Assembly (NCBI GenBank): GCA_947652605.1
Contig: OX393580.1
Span: 14,466,159 to 14,530,158 of the forward strand
From: Elmis aenea
Lineage: Eukaryota > Arthropoda > Insecta > Coleoptera > Elmidae
Length of the DNA stretch: 64,000 bases
Direction of reading: 5' to 3'
The translations under genes were made by a program, and so were the position numbers. The notes under the pieces were generated by a model. It worked only from the letters and a program-made list of their open reading frames with translations, ran no database searches and was not told the origin of the DNA. Every line of letters begins with the position of its first letter. Positions within the stretch are counted from its first letter, which is position 1. This document shows, in pieces, positions 39,601-47,100 of the stretch.

Positions 39601-39813
39601 AAATTTTATGCTGCTGCCTAAAATAGGGGTTACAATAGGCACTGCTACAAACTGTTCCTTAACTTCGATAACTTCCGGTATGGGGACAGCAACTTCATAC
39701 TCATCATCTTGTTCTTCGGCTTCAAAGTGTGATACCATGAAATGACCTGAATGTATAGCCTCTTTTTCGGGTTTTTCTCGATTTTCTGATTCTCGCTTAG
39801 CTAAAGCATACAT
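12625..39813 (-). CDS. Mondo: Mondo / MLX-interacting protein, bHLH-Zip transcription factor (16 exons, ~889 aa)
   Basis: Minus-strand exons: 39530-39813, 39365-39471, 39233-39306, 33931-34056, 33729-33879, 31970-32062, 31790-31914, 29469-29850, 26395-26621, 26160-26334, 21268-21470, 19519-19749, 17885-18012, 17658-17831, 16464-16534 and 12625-12743. Phases close to 2670 nt. The Mondo conserved region starts with IHSGHFMVSHFE, followed by SPKWNRFRGIRLRWKDKIR, the AVVLEGKYWKRKLAAV block and the FIQPSLGPLQPNLDDYM block. A Q/P-rich middle follows, then the basic HLH (HIHAEQKRRYNIKNGFD), the zipper (EYIRQLRQERNQLKDEM) and the C-terminal dimerisation/cytoplasmic-localisation domain (RKRTMEDWKFW ... 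LLWVEQHCTLGDLRP ... VLNSLRYLC). Mondo proteins dimerise with Mlx and activate sugar-responsive genes. The exon at 17658-17831 uses a weak GTCGAC donor. Reading through it gives a stop at 17630-17632, a possible shorter isoform. The 5' UTR was not mapped. Confidence 0.93.
14048..15013 (-). pseudogene. LINE (non-LTR retrotransposon) ORF1 remnant
   Basis: Read on the minus strand, about 14835 down to 14050 gives a charged coiled-coil protein in a few frame-shifted pieces. The pieces are an N-terminal part starting MDKIDMLTNLVEEVMKDMK (14650-14835), a middle coiled coil ending RRLEKDRTKNNIVVTGME and onward (14314-14619), and a C-terminal part with GYQKITVDGKEWRWDREQEK (14048-14260). This resembles the first ORF of insect LINEs that precedes an endonuclease/reverse transcriptase. 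No ORF2 follows, so the copy is truncated. It lies in the last Mondo intron. The segment MLTNLVEEVMKDMKNIK has a look-alike in the middle piece, which suggests an internal duplication. Confidence 0.6.
15940..16345. mobile_element. piggyBac-type miniature element with perfect 18-bp ends
   Basis: Both ends read TTAACACGTTAAGCGCCA inward, a perfect 18-bp inverted repeat beginning with TTAA. Length is 406 bp including the TTAA at each side. Just inside the left end are two palindromes, GTATCCATATGGATAC (about 15960-15975) and GTATCCATTTGGATAC (about 16003-16018). The end sequence is closely related to that of the autonomous element at 5480-9176. It sits in the last Mondo intron and codes for nothing. 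Confidence 0.9.
16887..17537. mobile_element. Near-perfect 651-bp foldback element
   Basis: The element starts TACCGGGTGTTAACCACCAG and the right end is its reverse complement, with TA at each edge. The two arms (about 16887-17210 and 17225-17537) are almost identical, with only a few mismatches and a short centre near 17215. It lies in Mondo intron 14 (16535-17657). No coding remains. The high arm identity suggests a recent origin or gene conversion between arms. Confidence 0.9.
18091..18600. mobile_element. hAT-like miniature element, AGGGTGACCAT ends
   Basis: The left end AGGGTGACCATTTGTCCCCG is matched inversely by TCCCCGAAAA...ATGGTCACCTT at 18561-18594. GTCCCCG motifs recur through the left part. 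A second, related end (AGGGTTACCATACGTCC) begins at about 18382, so two elements may be nested. Target duplications are not clear. It lies in Mondo intron 12. Confidence 0.55.
18867..19066. mobile_element. hAT-like miniature element, CAGGGCTGTCCAACT ends
   Basis: The left end CAGGGCTGTCCAACT pairs with the right end AAGTTGGACAGCTTTG. The flanking octamers AGTTACCT and ACTTACGT match at 6 of 8 positions, as expected for an aged hAT duplication. GC-rich GGCAGCCCGCGAGCC and GCGGCCCC segments are internal. It lies in Mondo intron 12. Confidence 0.7.
20178..20946. mobile_element. Foldback element with TACAGGGTG ends
   Basis: The left end TACAGGGTGTTCCATTT and the right end CCACCCTGTA are inverted. 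The internal arms 20370-20480 and 20800-20900 are inverted copies (ACTCAGAACCGTTTATAAA versus its reverse). The segment AAATGGAAGCTGTAGTTGGC at 20634-20653 is shared with two other foldbacks. A loose copy of its right terminus lies at 35440-35466. It sits in Mondo intron 11. Confidence 0.75.
22455..23177. mobile_element. Foldback element, TACAGGGTGTCACACAAA family, copy 1
   Basis: The ends are TACAGGGTGTCACACAAAAA and its inverse, with TA at both sides. The arms extend about 330 bp inward, meeting near 22795 around an AAATGACATTTG-type centre. A second copy of the family is at 48359-49112. A further partial left end (TACAGGGTGTCACACAAAT) follows immediately at 23180. It lies in Mondo intron 10. 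Confidence 0.9.
23375..25298. mobile_element. Large foldback carrying mirrored mariner-like transposase ends
   Basis: The termini TACAGGGTGCACCACGACCC and inverse pair across 1.9 kb. Each arm includes the C-terminal part of a mariner/IS630-like transposase. On the minus strand (24130-24418) it contains WPPRSPDLTPIDLFLWD, FDGITPEML and then LRLCVEQGHNLEQFIR. On the plus strand (about 24420-24545) it contains FNGITPEMLSRVLESLRQ and LRLCVEQ. Two small elements with CAGGGTG ends (about 23499-23570 and 23810-23890) are also present mirrored in the right arm (about 25107-25172 and 24788-24870). It lies in Mondo intron 10. Confidence 0.9.
24130..24418 (-). pseudogene. Mariner/IS630-like transposase C-terminal fragment
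   Basis: Minus-strand translation gives GRGRPISWPPRSPDLTPID, then LFLWDPIKQVYQDPPTTAED, then a stop after ITPEML, continuing in the same frame as RELESFRQGLRLCVEQGHNL. WPPRSPDLTPxDxFLW is the signature around the last catalytic acidic residue of this transposase class. Only the C-terminal quarter remains, in the left arm of the foldback at 23375-25298. The mirror copy lies on the plus strand at 24420-24545. Confidence 0.8.
26962..27236. mobile_element. hAT-type miniature nested in the piggyBac-type element
   Basis: The ends AGTGGTTTCCAACCT and AGGTTGGAAACCACT are inverted. Flanking octamers CTTAACCC and GCTAACCC match at 6 of 8 positions. The GGGGCGCGCCCCCCC block next to the left end is typical of a widespread hAT miniature type. 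The insertion splits the left end of the surrounding TTAA-flanked element, so it is the youngest layer here. Confidence 0.85.
27774..27982. repeat. Tandem array of ~43-bp hairpin units (5 copies)
   Basis: Five consecutive units of 41-43 bp begin near TTTTGCACA and each contains a GTTGCCCTTCGGCAAC-like inverted repeat followed by an AT-rich tail (TTTATTTATTG-like). The third unit has a changed hairpin (GTTGCCCATCAACAAC). Related single hairpins occur upstream at about 27253 and 27582. The units translate to a 14-residue periodic peptide by chance, but there is no sign of a gene. Confidence 0.85.
28131..28271 (+). pseudogene. Mariner-like transposase C-terminus
   Basis: 47 codons ending in TAG read RPENIENLKDHIREITPEMV and later RVYHCQSVNGSQFEHLL, a typical C-terminus of mariner/IS630-like transposases. 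Immediately upstream the same frame continues VYAK (28119-28130) after one stop codon. Across the TTAA insertion it continues with WGHLK on the other side (26945-26958). So this is a decayed gene interrupted by the inner element. Confidence 0.85.
30029..30455. mobile_element. Foldback element with TAGGGTGCCCAT ends
   Basis: The left TAGGGTGCCCATTTTTCTAA and the right inverse are nearly identical over about 60 bp, including a GTAACTCCGTTAATATTGGA segment. TA lies at both edges. The block AAATGGAAGTCATAGTTGGC (30353-30372) is shared with other foldbacks. It lies in Mondo intron 7. Confidence 0.85.
32184..33422. mobile_element. hAT-type element with 8-bp duplication, containing a foldback
   Basis: The left end GGGGTGGGCGATATCG and right end TATCGCCCACCTGTAAT are imperfect inverted repeats. 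The octamer GAGCATTA flanks both sides exactly (32176-32183 and 33423-33430). Inside, 32505-32720 and about 33000-33215 are inverted arms, sharing for example GGGGTCGCACTTTTCAGC on the right. CGATATCG repeats crowd the left end. It lies in Mondo intron 5. Confidence 0.85.
34372..34527. mobile_element. 156-bp piggyBac-type miniature element
   Basis: It starts TTAACCTTTTCAGTGC and ends GCACCGAAAAGGTTAA, 15 of 16 positions inverted, with TTAA at both sides. Near the right end, two palindromic units follow each other: GGCGAGTTAACTCGTC (34449-34464) and GGCGAGTATACTCGTC (34492-34507), each followed by GAGCACC. It lies in Mondo intron 3. Confidence 0.85.
36314..37207. mobile_element. Element with AGGGATGCACAG ends containing a foldback
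   Basis: AGGGATGCACAG at the left and CTGTGCATCCCT at the right are a perfect 12-bp inverted pair. The left subterminal GCCCGTGTCCCTCC and right GGTGGCCCTCCC, GGCCCCTGG are GC-rich, as in hAT miniatures. No clean target duplication is seen. It encloses the foldback 36399-37027 and lies in Mondo intron 3. Confidence 0.6.
36399..37027. mobile_element. Foldback element with TAGGGTGTGTAAAAATTGG ends
   Basis: The left arm (about 36399-36500) and right arm (about 36930-37027) are inverted copies, including the GGCGAAAGGGCTACACGG segment and its inverse. The right edge is CACCCTGTA. TA flanks both sides. The centre (36500-36930) is AT-rich without recognisable coding. It is nested within 36314-37207. 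Confidence 0.85.
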
Positions 39814-41145
39814 CGTGAAAATCTTGAGGATGAAAATATGTATCACATCAATATTGAGTGCTAATACACTTAGTAACGACGCACGTTTTTGAAAATAATG
39901 ACACGAGATGCTGCTTTTATCAATACTGAAAAGATCAAGGACTGATTAGAGAGGTCAATTATAAAATGTTAAGCACCACACAAATTATTTTATACGTATT
40001 GTTACCATAAATAATTCCTAAGCGATAACAAGTTGCATGAAGTTTGCTAAAAGTTGTCCACACTGTTATTATTAAATTATAGTTTTTGTCGTTTTGTTGC
40101 ACCAGGTGTTGTGGATAATTTCCACAATTTCAACATTTTGGGTAAAAACGACCAGCCTTTTACATAATGGCTGCAGTTAAAATGTAAACATGTTTTGTGA
40201 TAAAAAGTTATAAATAACTGTTGCTAACTTTATCTATAATTGTTATGTCATGGTTACATTTATTGTTAAACAGTTTGTTTACATGACCATATGATAGCTG
40301 GACTTTCATTGACAGTTCGTTTAAAAAGGAAAACTGTAAGTAAATTGTAGTTTAAATTATTCTGTTTAAACATTAAAATATTAATTATTTTCGAGAATGA
40401 ATTTGCTTTTAATTCGTACATTACAGATTATTTTTTTTGTTTATATAAATCAAAGCATAAAGTTGGTAGGCTTAACTCGTCAACCACAGAGCATACCCAA
40501 GTGTGTACATTTTAATTTGTTTTTCCTTAAAGATTGACTTACTAATTTTTCAGTACAAACGATTAATAATTCAGTTATAGCTACTGTATCAATTAATAAA
40601 AATTGAGATTTTGGTAAGATTTTTGGACGAGAAACGCATTTTGCAGTAAAAATAAAATTGTTATTGGGAGCCAGTACCAGCTAGTACAATGTAACTGGAT
40701 ATACCATTAAAAATTAGAGTTGGTAAAATTCATGCGGGTACGGGAGTTCATTCTTTGTGATTAGTTTTAAGTGTAACGCAAAAATTTATTTAAAATGAAG
40801 TAAAAAAACGGCTGTAGCTTGAGGTTTACAGAGCTAATATTAATTAAAATGACTTAGATCAAAATTAAACTAAATAACTTTTAAATATTCTATAAATTGT
40901 GCGAAAGGGCTAAACTTTTTAACTACGCTCTGTATAAATAGAGCTCTTCGAGACCTGATGTTACCAACATTTCAAACGATAATTAACATTCCCTGTTTTT
41001 CCCCTACTTTTTGCACAAGTGAGCGCACATGTTCATATCTTTTACCTTTCACTTCCACGTTTTGTGTTCTGTGCCTTTCACTTTTGCGGTAAATTCATAT
41101 CCAATGTTCATATCGTATATCGTGGCACAATAGCAATCGTGGTAA
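39814..41145. promoter_or_regulatory. Divergent Mondo / GlyRS promoter region
   Basis: This 1.3-kb region separates the two divergent start codons and must hold both promoters and 5' UTRs. A TATAAATAG motif lies at about 40935-40943 on the plus strand, about 200 bp upstream of the GlyRS start. The preceding bases look like a repeat terminus, so its promoter role is uncertain. No carbohydrate-response element was identified by eye. Confidence 0.5.
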
Positions 41146-44100
41146 ATGAAAGCGTATGGTACCGTTTTGCAAATTTGTAAGTTAAAATTGATATTTAACA
41201 ATTATTTAGCGAAACCCGGCCTTATTTTAAATTGCATCACTAAAAGAAGTGTTTGCATCAGTTCTGTGTGTAACCAAAAGTGGGGAATTAAGAAAAAACA
41301 TAGAGATATTAAGTTAAGAACTTACCTTGACACCATGGCAGATTCTAAGACAGAAGAGATTTTAGCTCCTTTAAGAGCTAATGTTAAACAACAAGTAAGT
41401 AAAGAAATTATGTTATAAAATTCAAAATTATGTTTAAACTTTTTTAAGGGTGATTTGATTCGAAAATTAAAATCGGAGGGTGCACCAGATTTAGATGTTA
41501 AAGCAGCCGTTGCTGAGCTGAAACAACGTAAAAAAATTCTAGAAGACAAAGAGTTAGCTCTAGCCCCAAATTTAATTAGTTTTGATCGAGCAAAAATGGA
41601 AGACTTGCTAAAGCGTCGATTTTTTTATGATCAATCATTTGCAATTTATGGTGGAATTACCGGACAGTTTGACTTTGGTCCAATGGGTTGTGCCTTCAAA
41701 GCCAACTTGTTGCAAAACTGGCGACAGTTTTTTGTTCTGGAAGAACAAATGTTGGAAGTAGACTGCTCAATTTTAACGCCAGAACCAGTTTTAGCGTATG
41801 TAATTGGTGTGGAATAGTAATATAAATTTTAACAATTATTTTTAGTGCATCCGGTCATGTTGAACGTTTTGCCGATTTGATGACTAAAGACATTATGACT
41901 GGTGAATGTTTTCGTTTGGATCATCTTATAAAAGCTCATTTAGAAAAAATTGCTGTTGAAAAAAAAACTACGGATGATGTAAAGGCAGAATGCAAAGATA
42001 TCATTATTAAGGTTGGTAATCTTAAAATATTTTTTTTATTAGTGAATTTTAATAATTTTTCTTTGATTAACAATATTTTGTATAATAAGAAATTTACAGT
42101 TGTTATTATTTTATTATTATTTAGTCATGAGTCCTCCTACTGTTAGGTGTAGGACTGTTGAGTTGTGTTGTGCTGACTTTTTTCCATGTTTTTCTGTCTT
42201 GTGCTAGCCTTTTTATGTCTTTCCATTTGATGTTTCTATCCGCTGCTGCTTTTTTAACTTCGTCGTGCCAGGTTTTTCTTGGTCTACCTCTTTTGTTTTT
42301 TCCCTGTGTTCTTGCTTCATATGCTCTTCTGGTTAACCTTTCTTCTTTCATTCTATGTGTTGTTATTACTACATCTAAATATCCTGAATAAAATTTCAAG
42401 TACATACAACTTTTTAACTCTGATAGTCTGGAACGTGAGTCTACAGTACTAACAATTATTAAAGGTTTATGTTTCACGCATACATTTAGTACAATAAAAA
42501 TTTCTAGACATTTGGGATATTATGAGTAAAATTTAAACAAATCGAATGTTGTATATTTGATGAAGCTAGGCAATACGTGGATTTATTATTCATTTCTCAT
42601 CTATGAGTCGAGATAGTTTGTGTAGATATGTATTTTTGCAATTTTTTTTGCAATTTGTAAAACGATTGTACATAGTAAAATTTATTTATGGTTTTGTATT
42701 TTGTTTTAAAATGTTGAAATAGTAAAAAGCATTTATTTGTTTTTAGTTAGATGGTATGAACAAAGAAGAAATGGCTGCCATTATGAAAAAGTTTAACATG
42801 CGAAGTCCCTTAACTGGAAATGAATTAACTGAGCCTATCGAATTCAACTTGATGTTTGCAACTCAGATTGGTCCATCAGGATTAGTTAAGGGGTGAGTAA
42901 AAATTATTATTATGTGCAATATAAAATGTATCATTATTTAAATACGTATATTGGTTAATTTTTAAGTTAGGGCATTTATTTAAAATACAAATAAATATAA
43001 GTTTAGTTACAACTTTTTTTTAGAAGAATCTGTTGAAGAAAACCTATACTAGTTTTAAGACTTGTGTCTTTTCGTCAGTAGTTTTTTCATTCATTAGGAA
43101 GAGACGATAGTCTTGAAACTCGTGAATATTTTTTTCCAAAAAATATACTTAAAAAAAAGGATAAATAATTTTTTACTAAACATACCGAGTGTAACTGAAT
43201 TCCGGTCGACCCCAAACATATTGCATTGATTGCATCTACCTTTATAAAATTTGAAGCATTGTTTTCAGGTAATAAAATACATAAAACTGGATTTTTAGTG
43301 AAAATTCCATTACCGGCTAATCGGAAACCCCTTAACTCTTTTATTTCAAATAGAACATCCTGTATATTTTTACATAAATTGATTAGTCTTTAAATTTTGA
43401 GTTAATTAGTGTATCCTAAGGGAGCTTGTGGATGTCAGTCTTTTGTTTAAATGATATTAAAATACAAAAAGTAACTTAAGCCTGTTGCCCAGTAAAACAC
43501 AAAAAACTTAGCGTGAACTAAATATTTCAGCTTTGCATTCAGTTCACACTACTACTAATGGAAAATGGTGTTATTGAATTTAATTTTGACAGTTGAATAA
43601 AAGCGTTTAAAGTATTTGTAGAATCCTGTTGATAGGTAATGAAATAAAAATTTAATGAATTGTCTAATGGCCCGTTTTTTTATTATTATGTAATTGTCGT
43701 ATTTAAGTAGTAAAGTAGTCTTGCCATGTTATTATTATTTAAAAAAAATTCTTTTGAACATTTTTTTTTTAAAGCTTTCTACGGCCTGAAACTGCCCAAG
43801 GTATATTTGTAAATTTCAAGAGACTGTTGGAGTTTAATCAGGGTCGATTACCATTTGCTGCTGCTCAAATAGGTAAAAATTGTGTGATAGCTTCTAAAAA
43901 AGTTCTAACATTAAGTTATCAGGAAACTCATTCCGTAATGAAATTTCTCCACGATCTGGGTTAATTCGTGTTAGAGAATTTACAATGGCTGAGATTGAAC
44001 ATTTTTGTGACCCGAACGATAAGAAACATCCCAAATTTGCGAATGTTCGAGATGTTGAGCTGCTGTTGTATTCGGCTTGTAACCAAATGGACGGTAAACC

Positions 44101-47100
44101 AGCTGAAAGAATGACTATTGGAAAAGCCGTGGATGAAGTAGGTGTAAAATAAAATACAATGAATTACGTTTGCTCTATTGATGACTTTTAGGGCATGGTG
44201 GCTAATGAAACGTTGGGATATTTTCTTGCAAGAATTCAATTGTTTATGATACGTTGTGGTGTAGATCCTCCAAGATTAAGATTTAGGCAACATATGGGCA
44301 ATGAAATGGCCCATTATGCCCAGGATTGCTGGGATGCCGAATGCTTAACCAGTTATGTAAGTATCTCTACAGCTAACTGAATATTTAAATAATTTGTCAT
44401 TCTCCAACTAACAAAAAAAAACAGTTTAGTGTGTATTTAAACCAGGGACATGAACCATAAAGAATAACGGTTCAGTTCTGGTTATCGATTCGATAAATTT
44501 TAACTTTTCGGTTTATGTTCTGAACCACTTTTTTTAATTTTATGATGATTTGGTAATCGGTTCGGCGGCAGCGGTTCAGTTTCGCTTCTGGTTCAATGCA
44601 AAGTACGATGAAAATGCATATTTATAAATTGAACTGCCTGAAAATTTTCTATTTTTGGTAAAATGTAATCAAAATTATGAAAATTAAAAATGTACGACAT
44701 TTTACGTTGTGTGAACCGGTTCACACCAGTCGGTTCGATTTTGTGGTTTTGTGATTTTTTAAATAAAAGGTTTAGTTTCAGTTCAGTTCGAGTCACTGAT
44801 TTAAACACAATTGCTTGGAAATTGCATATAGGTAATAATAACTATATTGCTAGTATTTGCAATTTTATACAACACACGGTACAGTACAGATGTAGATCCT
44901 TTCTGTTTATTGTGATGATTGCACCATAGACAACTGATATAAGCCGCTCAGTTGCCAAATCGATTAGCTTCACATAACAAAAAATAGGGAAAATATATAA
45001 AATAGTATACCGGGTGATTCACTTTGACTGTCGCACCCCTATAACTTTTTAATTATTGAAAATAACCGCAACAAACCTTATATTTTTGGAAACGGCGACA
45101 AATTCTCTATTAAATGATGTGCATTTGTTATCTCTACGATGACATATGTCAAATCCGCGATAGGCAACTGTTTTTTTTTTTTAAATTACACAGTATACAT
45201 TTTTTTGTTGATTCGCATAGAGAATTTAATTCTGAATCCGACCATGTATTAAAAAAGTATGCATAAATAAGAAAATTTTCGAGAAAAATCAGTTCAAAGT
45301 TTATTCAAATTATAGCAAACAGTCTATTGAACAAAACAAAAAACGATCAAATCTTAAAAATTATACTATAACTATCAATGGAAATGTAATAAAAATTAAT
45401 TTTTAATAAAAATAAAAACAAATAATAAACGTTGACATAAAAAATTAGACTCTAAAAAAAGCAGTTACACGTAGAGGACAACTGTGTTTGGAAGTCTAAC
45501 TTTTTATGGCGATGTTAATTATTTGTTTTTATTTTTATTAAAAATTAATTTTTAATACATTTCGATTGATAGCTATAGTATAATTTTTAAGATTTGGTCA
45601 TAGACTGTTTGCTATAATTTGAATAAACTTTGAACTGATTTTTCTTGAAAATTTTCTTTTGTATGCATACTTTTTTAATACACGGTCGGATTCAGAATTA
45701 AATTCTGTATCCGAATCAACAAAAAAATGTATACTATGTAATTTAAAAAAAAAAAAACAGTTGCCTATCGCGGATTTGACATACGTAATCGTAGAGATAA
45801 CAAATGCACATCGTTTAATAGAGAATTTGTCGCCGTTTCCAAAAATATAAGGTTTGTTGGGGTTATTTTCAATAATTAAAAAGTTATAGGGGTGCGACAG
45901 TCAAACTGAATCACCCGGTACAGTCTTTTTTAAAAGTTCCTTTTAAAATTTTAATTCAAATATACATTGAAGAATGAATTATTACAGCTGCATCTTTTAT
46001 CTAATGACATATAAAATGCATAAACATAAAGTAGTATATTCAAGAAATAATTGTTTTCTGGAAAAAAAAAAGTTTATTATTTGAAATTTAAAAAAAAATC
46101 AAAAGGTGGAGTTGATTGATTTGCCTGTGAATGGCTCATATATTGAATCGGACAAAGTGAAAATAAGTTAATGGTCACCATTTTGACAGTTAAAAAATAT
46201 AACATTTCATATTAATGATCTACGATTTCTAAAAACTATAATAAATATGTAAAATTTTGTTCTACGGTTTGTAAGTAATTCGCCTCGGATTGCTTAACAT
46301 TGGTGCAAAAATCATGTTTTGTTAAAACCACACCAACAATTTTCGTACAGGTTTTGTTAACCCCTTAACGCCCAAATGTTTGCTGGATATTGTTTGCTAT
46401 AAAATGATAATAGTCAAATCTTTATTTACTAAATTTTGCACGAGATATTTAATAAAACAACTTTTTTTTTAAATGGCAGTCTTAGACCTCCTAAGGTGAT
46501 GAATTACATAAAAAGATTTTTTTTTTTACAATGATGTAATATTTCATATGTTTATTTACAAAAATAAGCGAAATAACTAAAAATTGCAAAATCAAATATA
46601 AAAATCAATGTTGCCATGAAAAAACAATAATCGACTTCCATTGTTTTATTTCGACCCTTGCTAGTCTATCTTTTGTCACTCTTCAAACGGTGATAATAAA
46701 ACAAATGTGATGCGATGATGCGAAATTAATATAATCATACTAATTGCTAGCATATGAATATCCTAGGAAACCACCTATGCAATTTACTTTTATGTGAAGT
46801 ATATGTGAAAGTATTTAGTAAAAATCATATGTGTGCTCGTTAATAACAATAATCATGAAAATAAAATACTTATCAGCCATTCCTGTTCACTTTTTATTTA
46901 AAAATTGCAAAAAAAAATAAGGAAATACACTAAACTCAGTCAACATTTCACTAAGTGATAGTTTTAGAGTAATTTAAATTTACACAGGCCATCCAAACAT
47001 AAAATTTTAACTTGCATTCAAAAGAAGGTTTTCAAAGTTGCTTTTCTAAACCACTAGGACTTAAGAAGCTAATCATTAAAAAGGTGGTTTTACAGTGGAA

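Noticed and set aside
40935..40943. TATAAATAG as a confirmed GlyRS TATA box
   Set aside because: Position is plausible, but the adjoining bases (CTCTGTATAAAT) resemble a repeat terminus and no initiator is identifiable, so it is only mentioned in the promoter entry.
45659..45850. 63-codon ORF repeated at 49719-49949
   Set aside because: It recurs only because both lie in arms of the same foldback family; the peptide shows no protein family and is frame-broken between copies.
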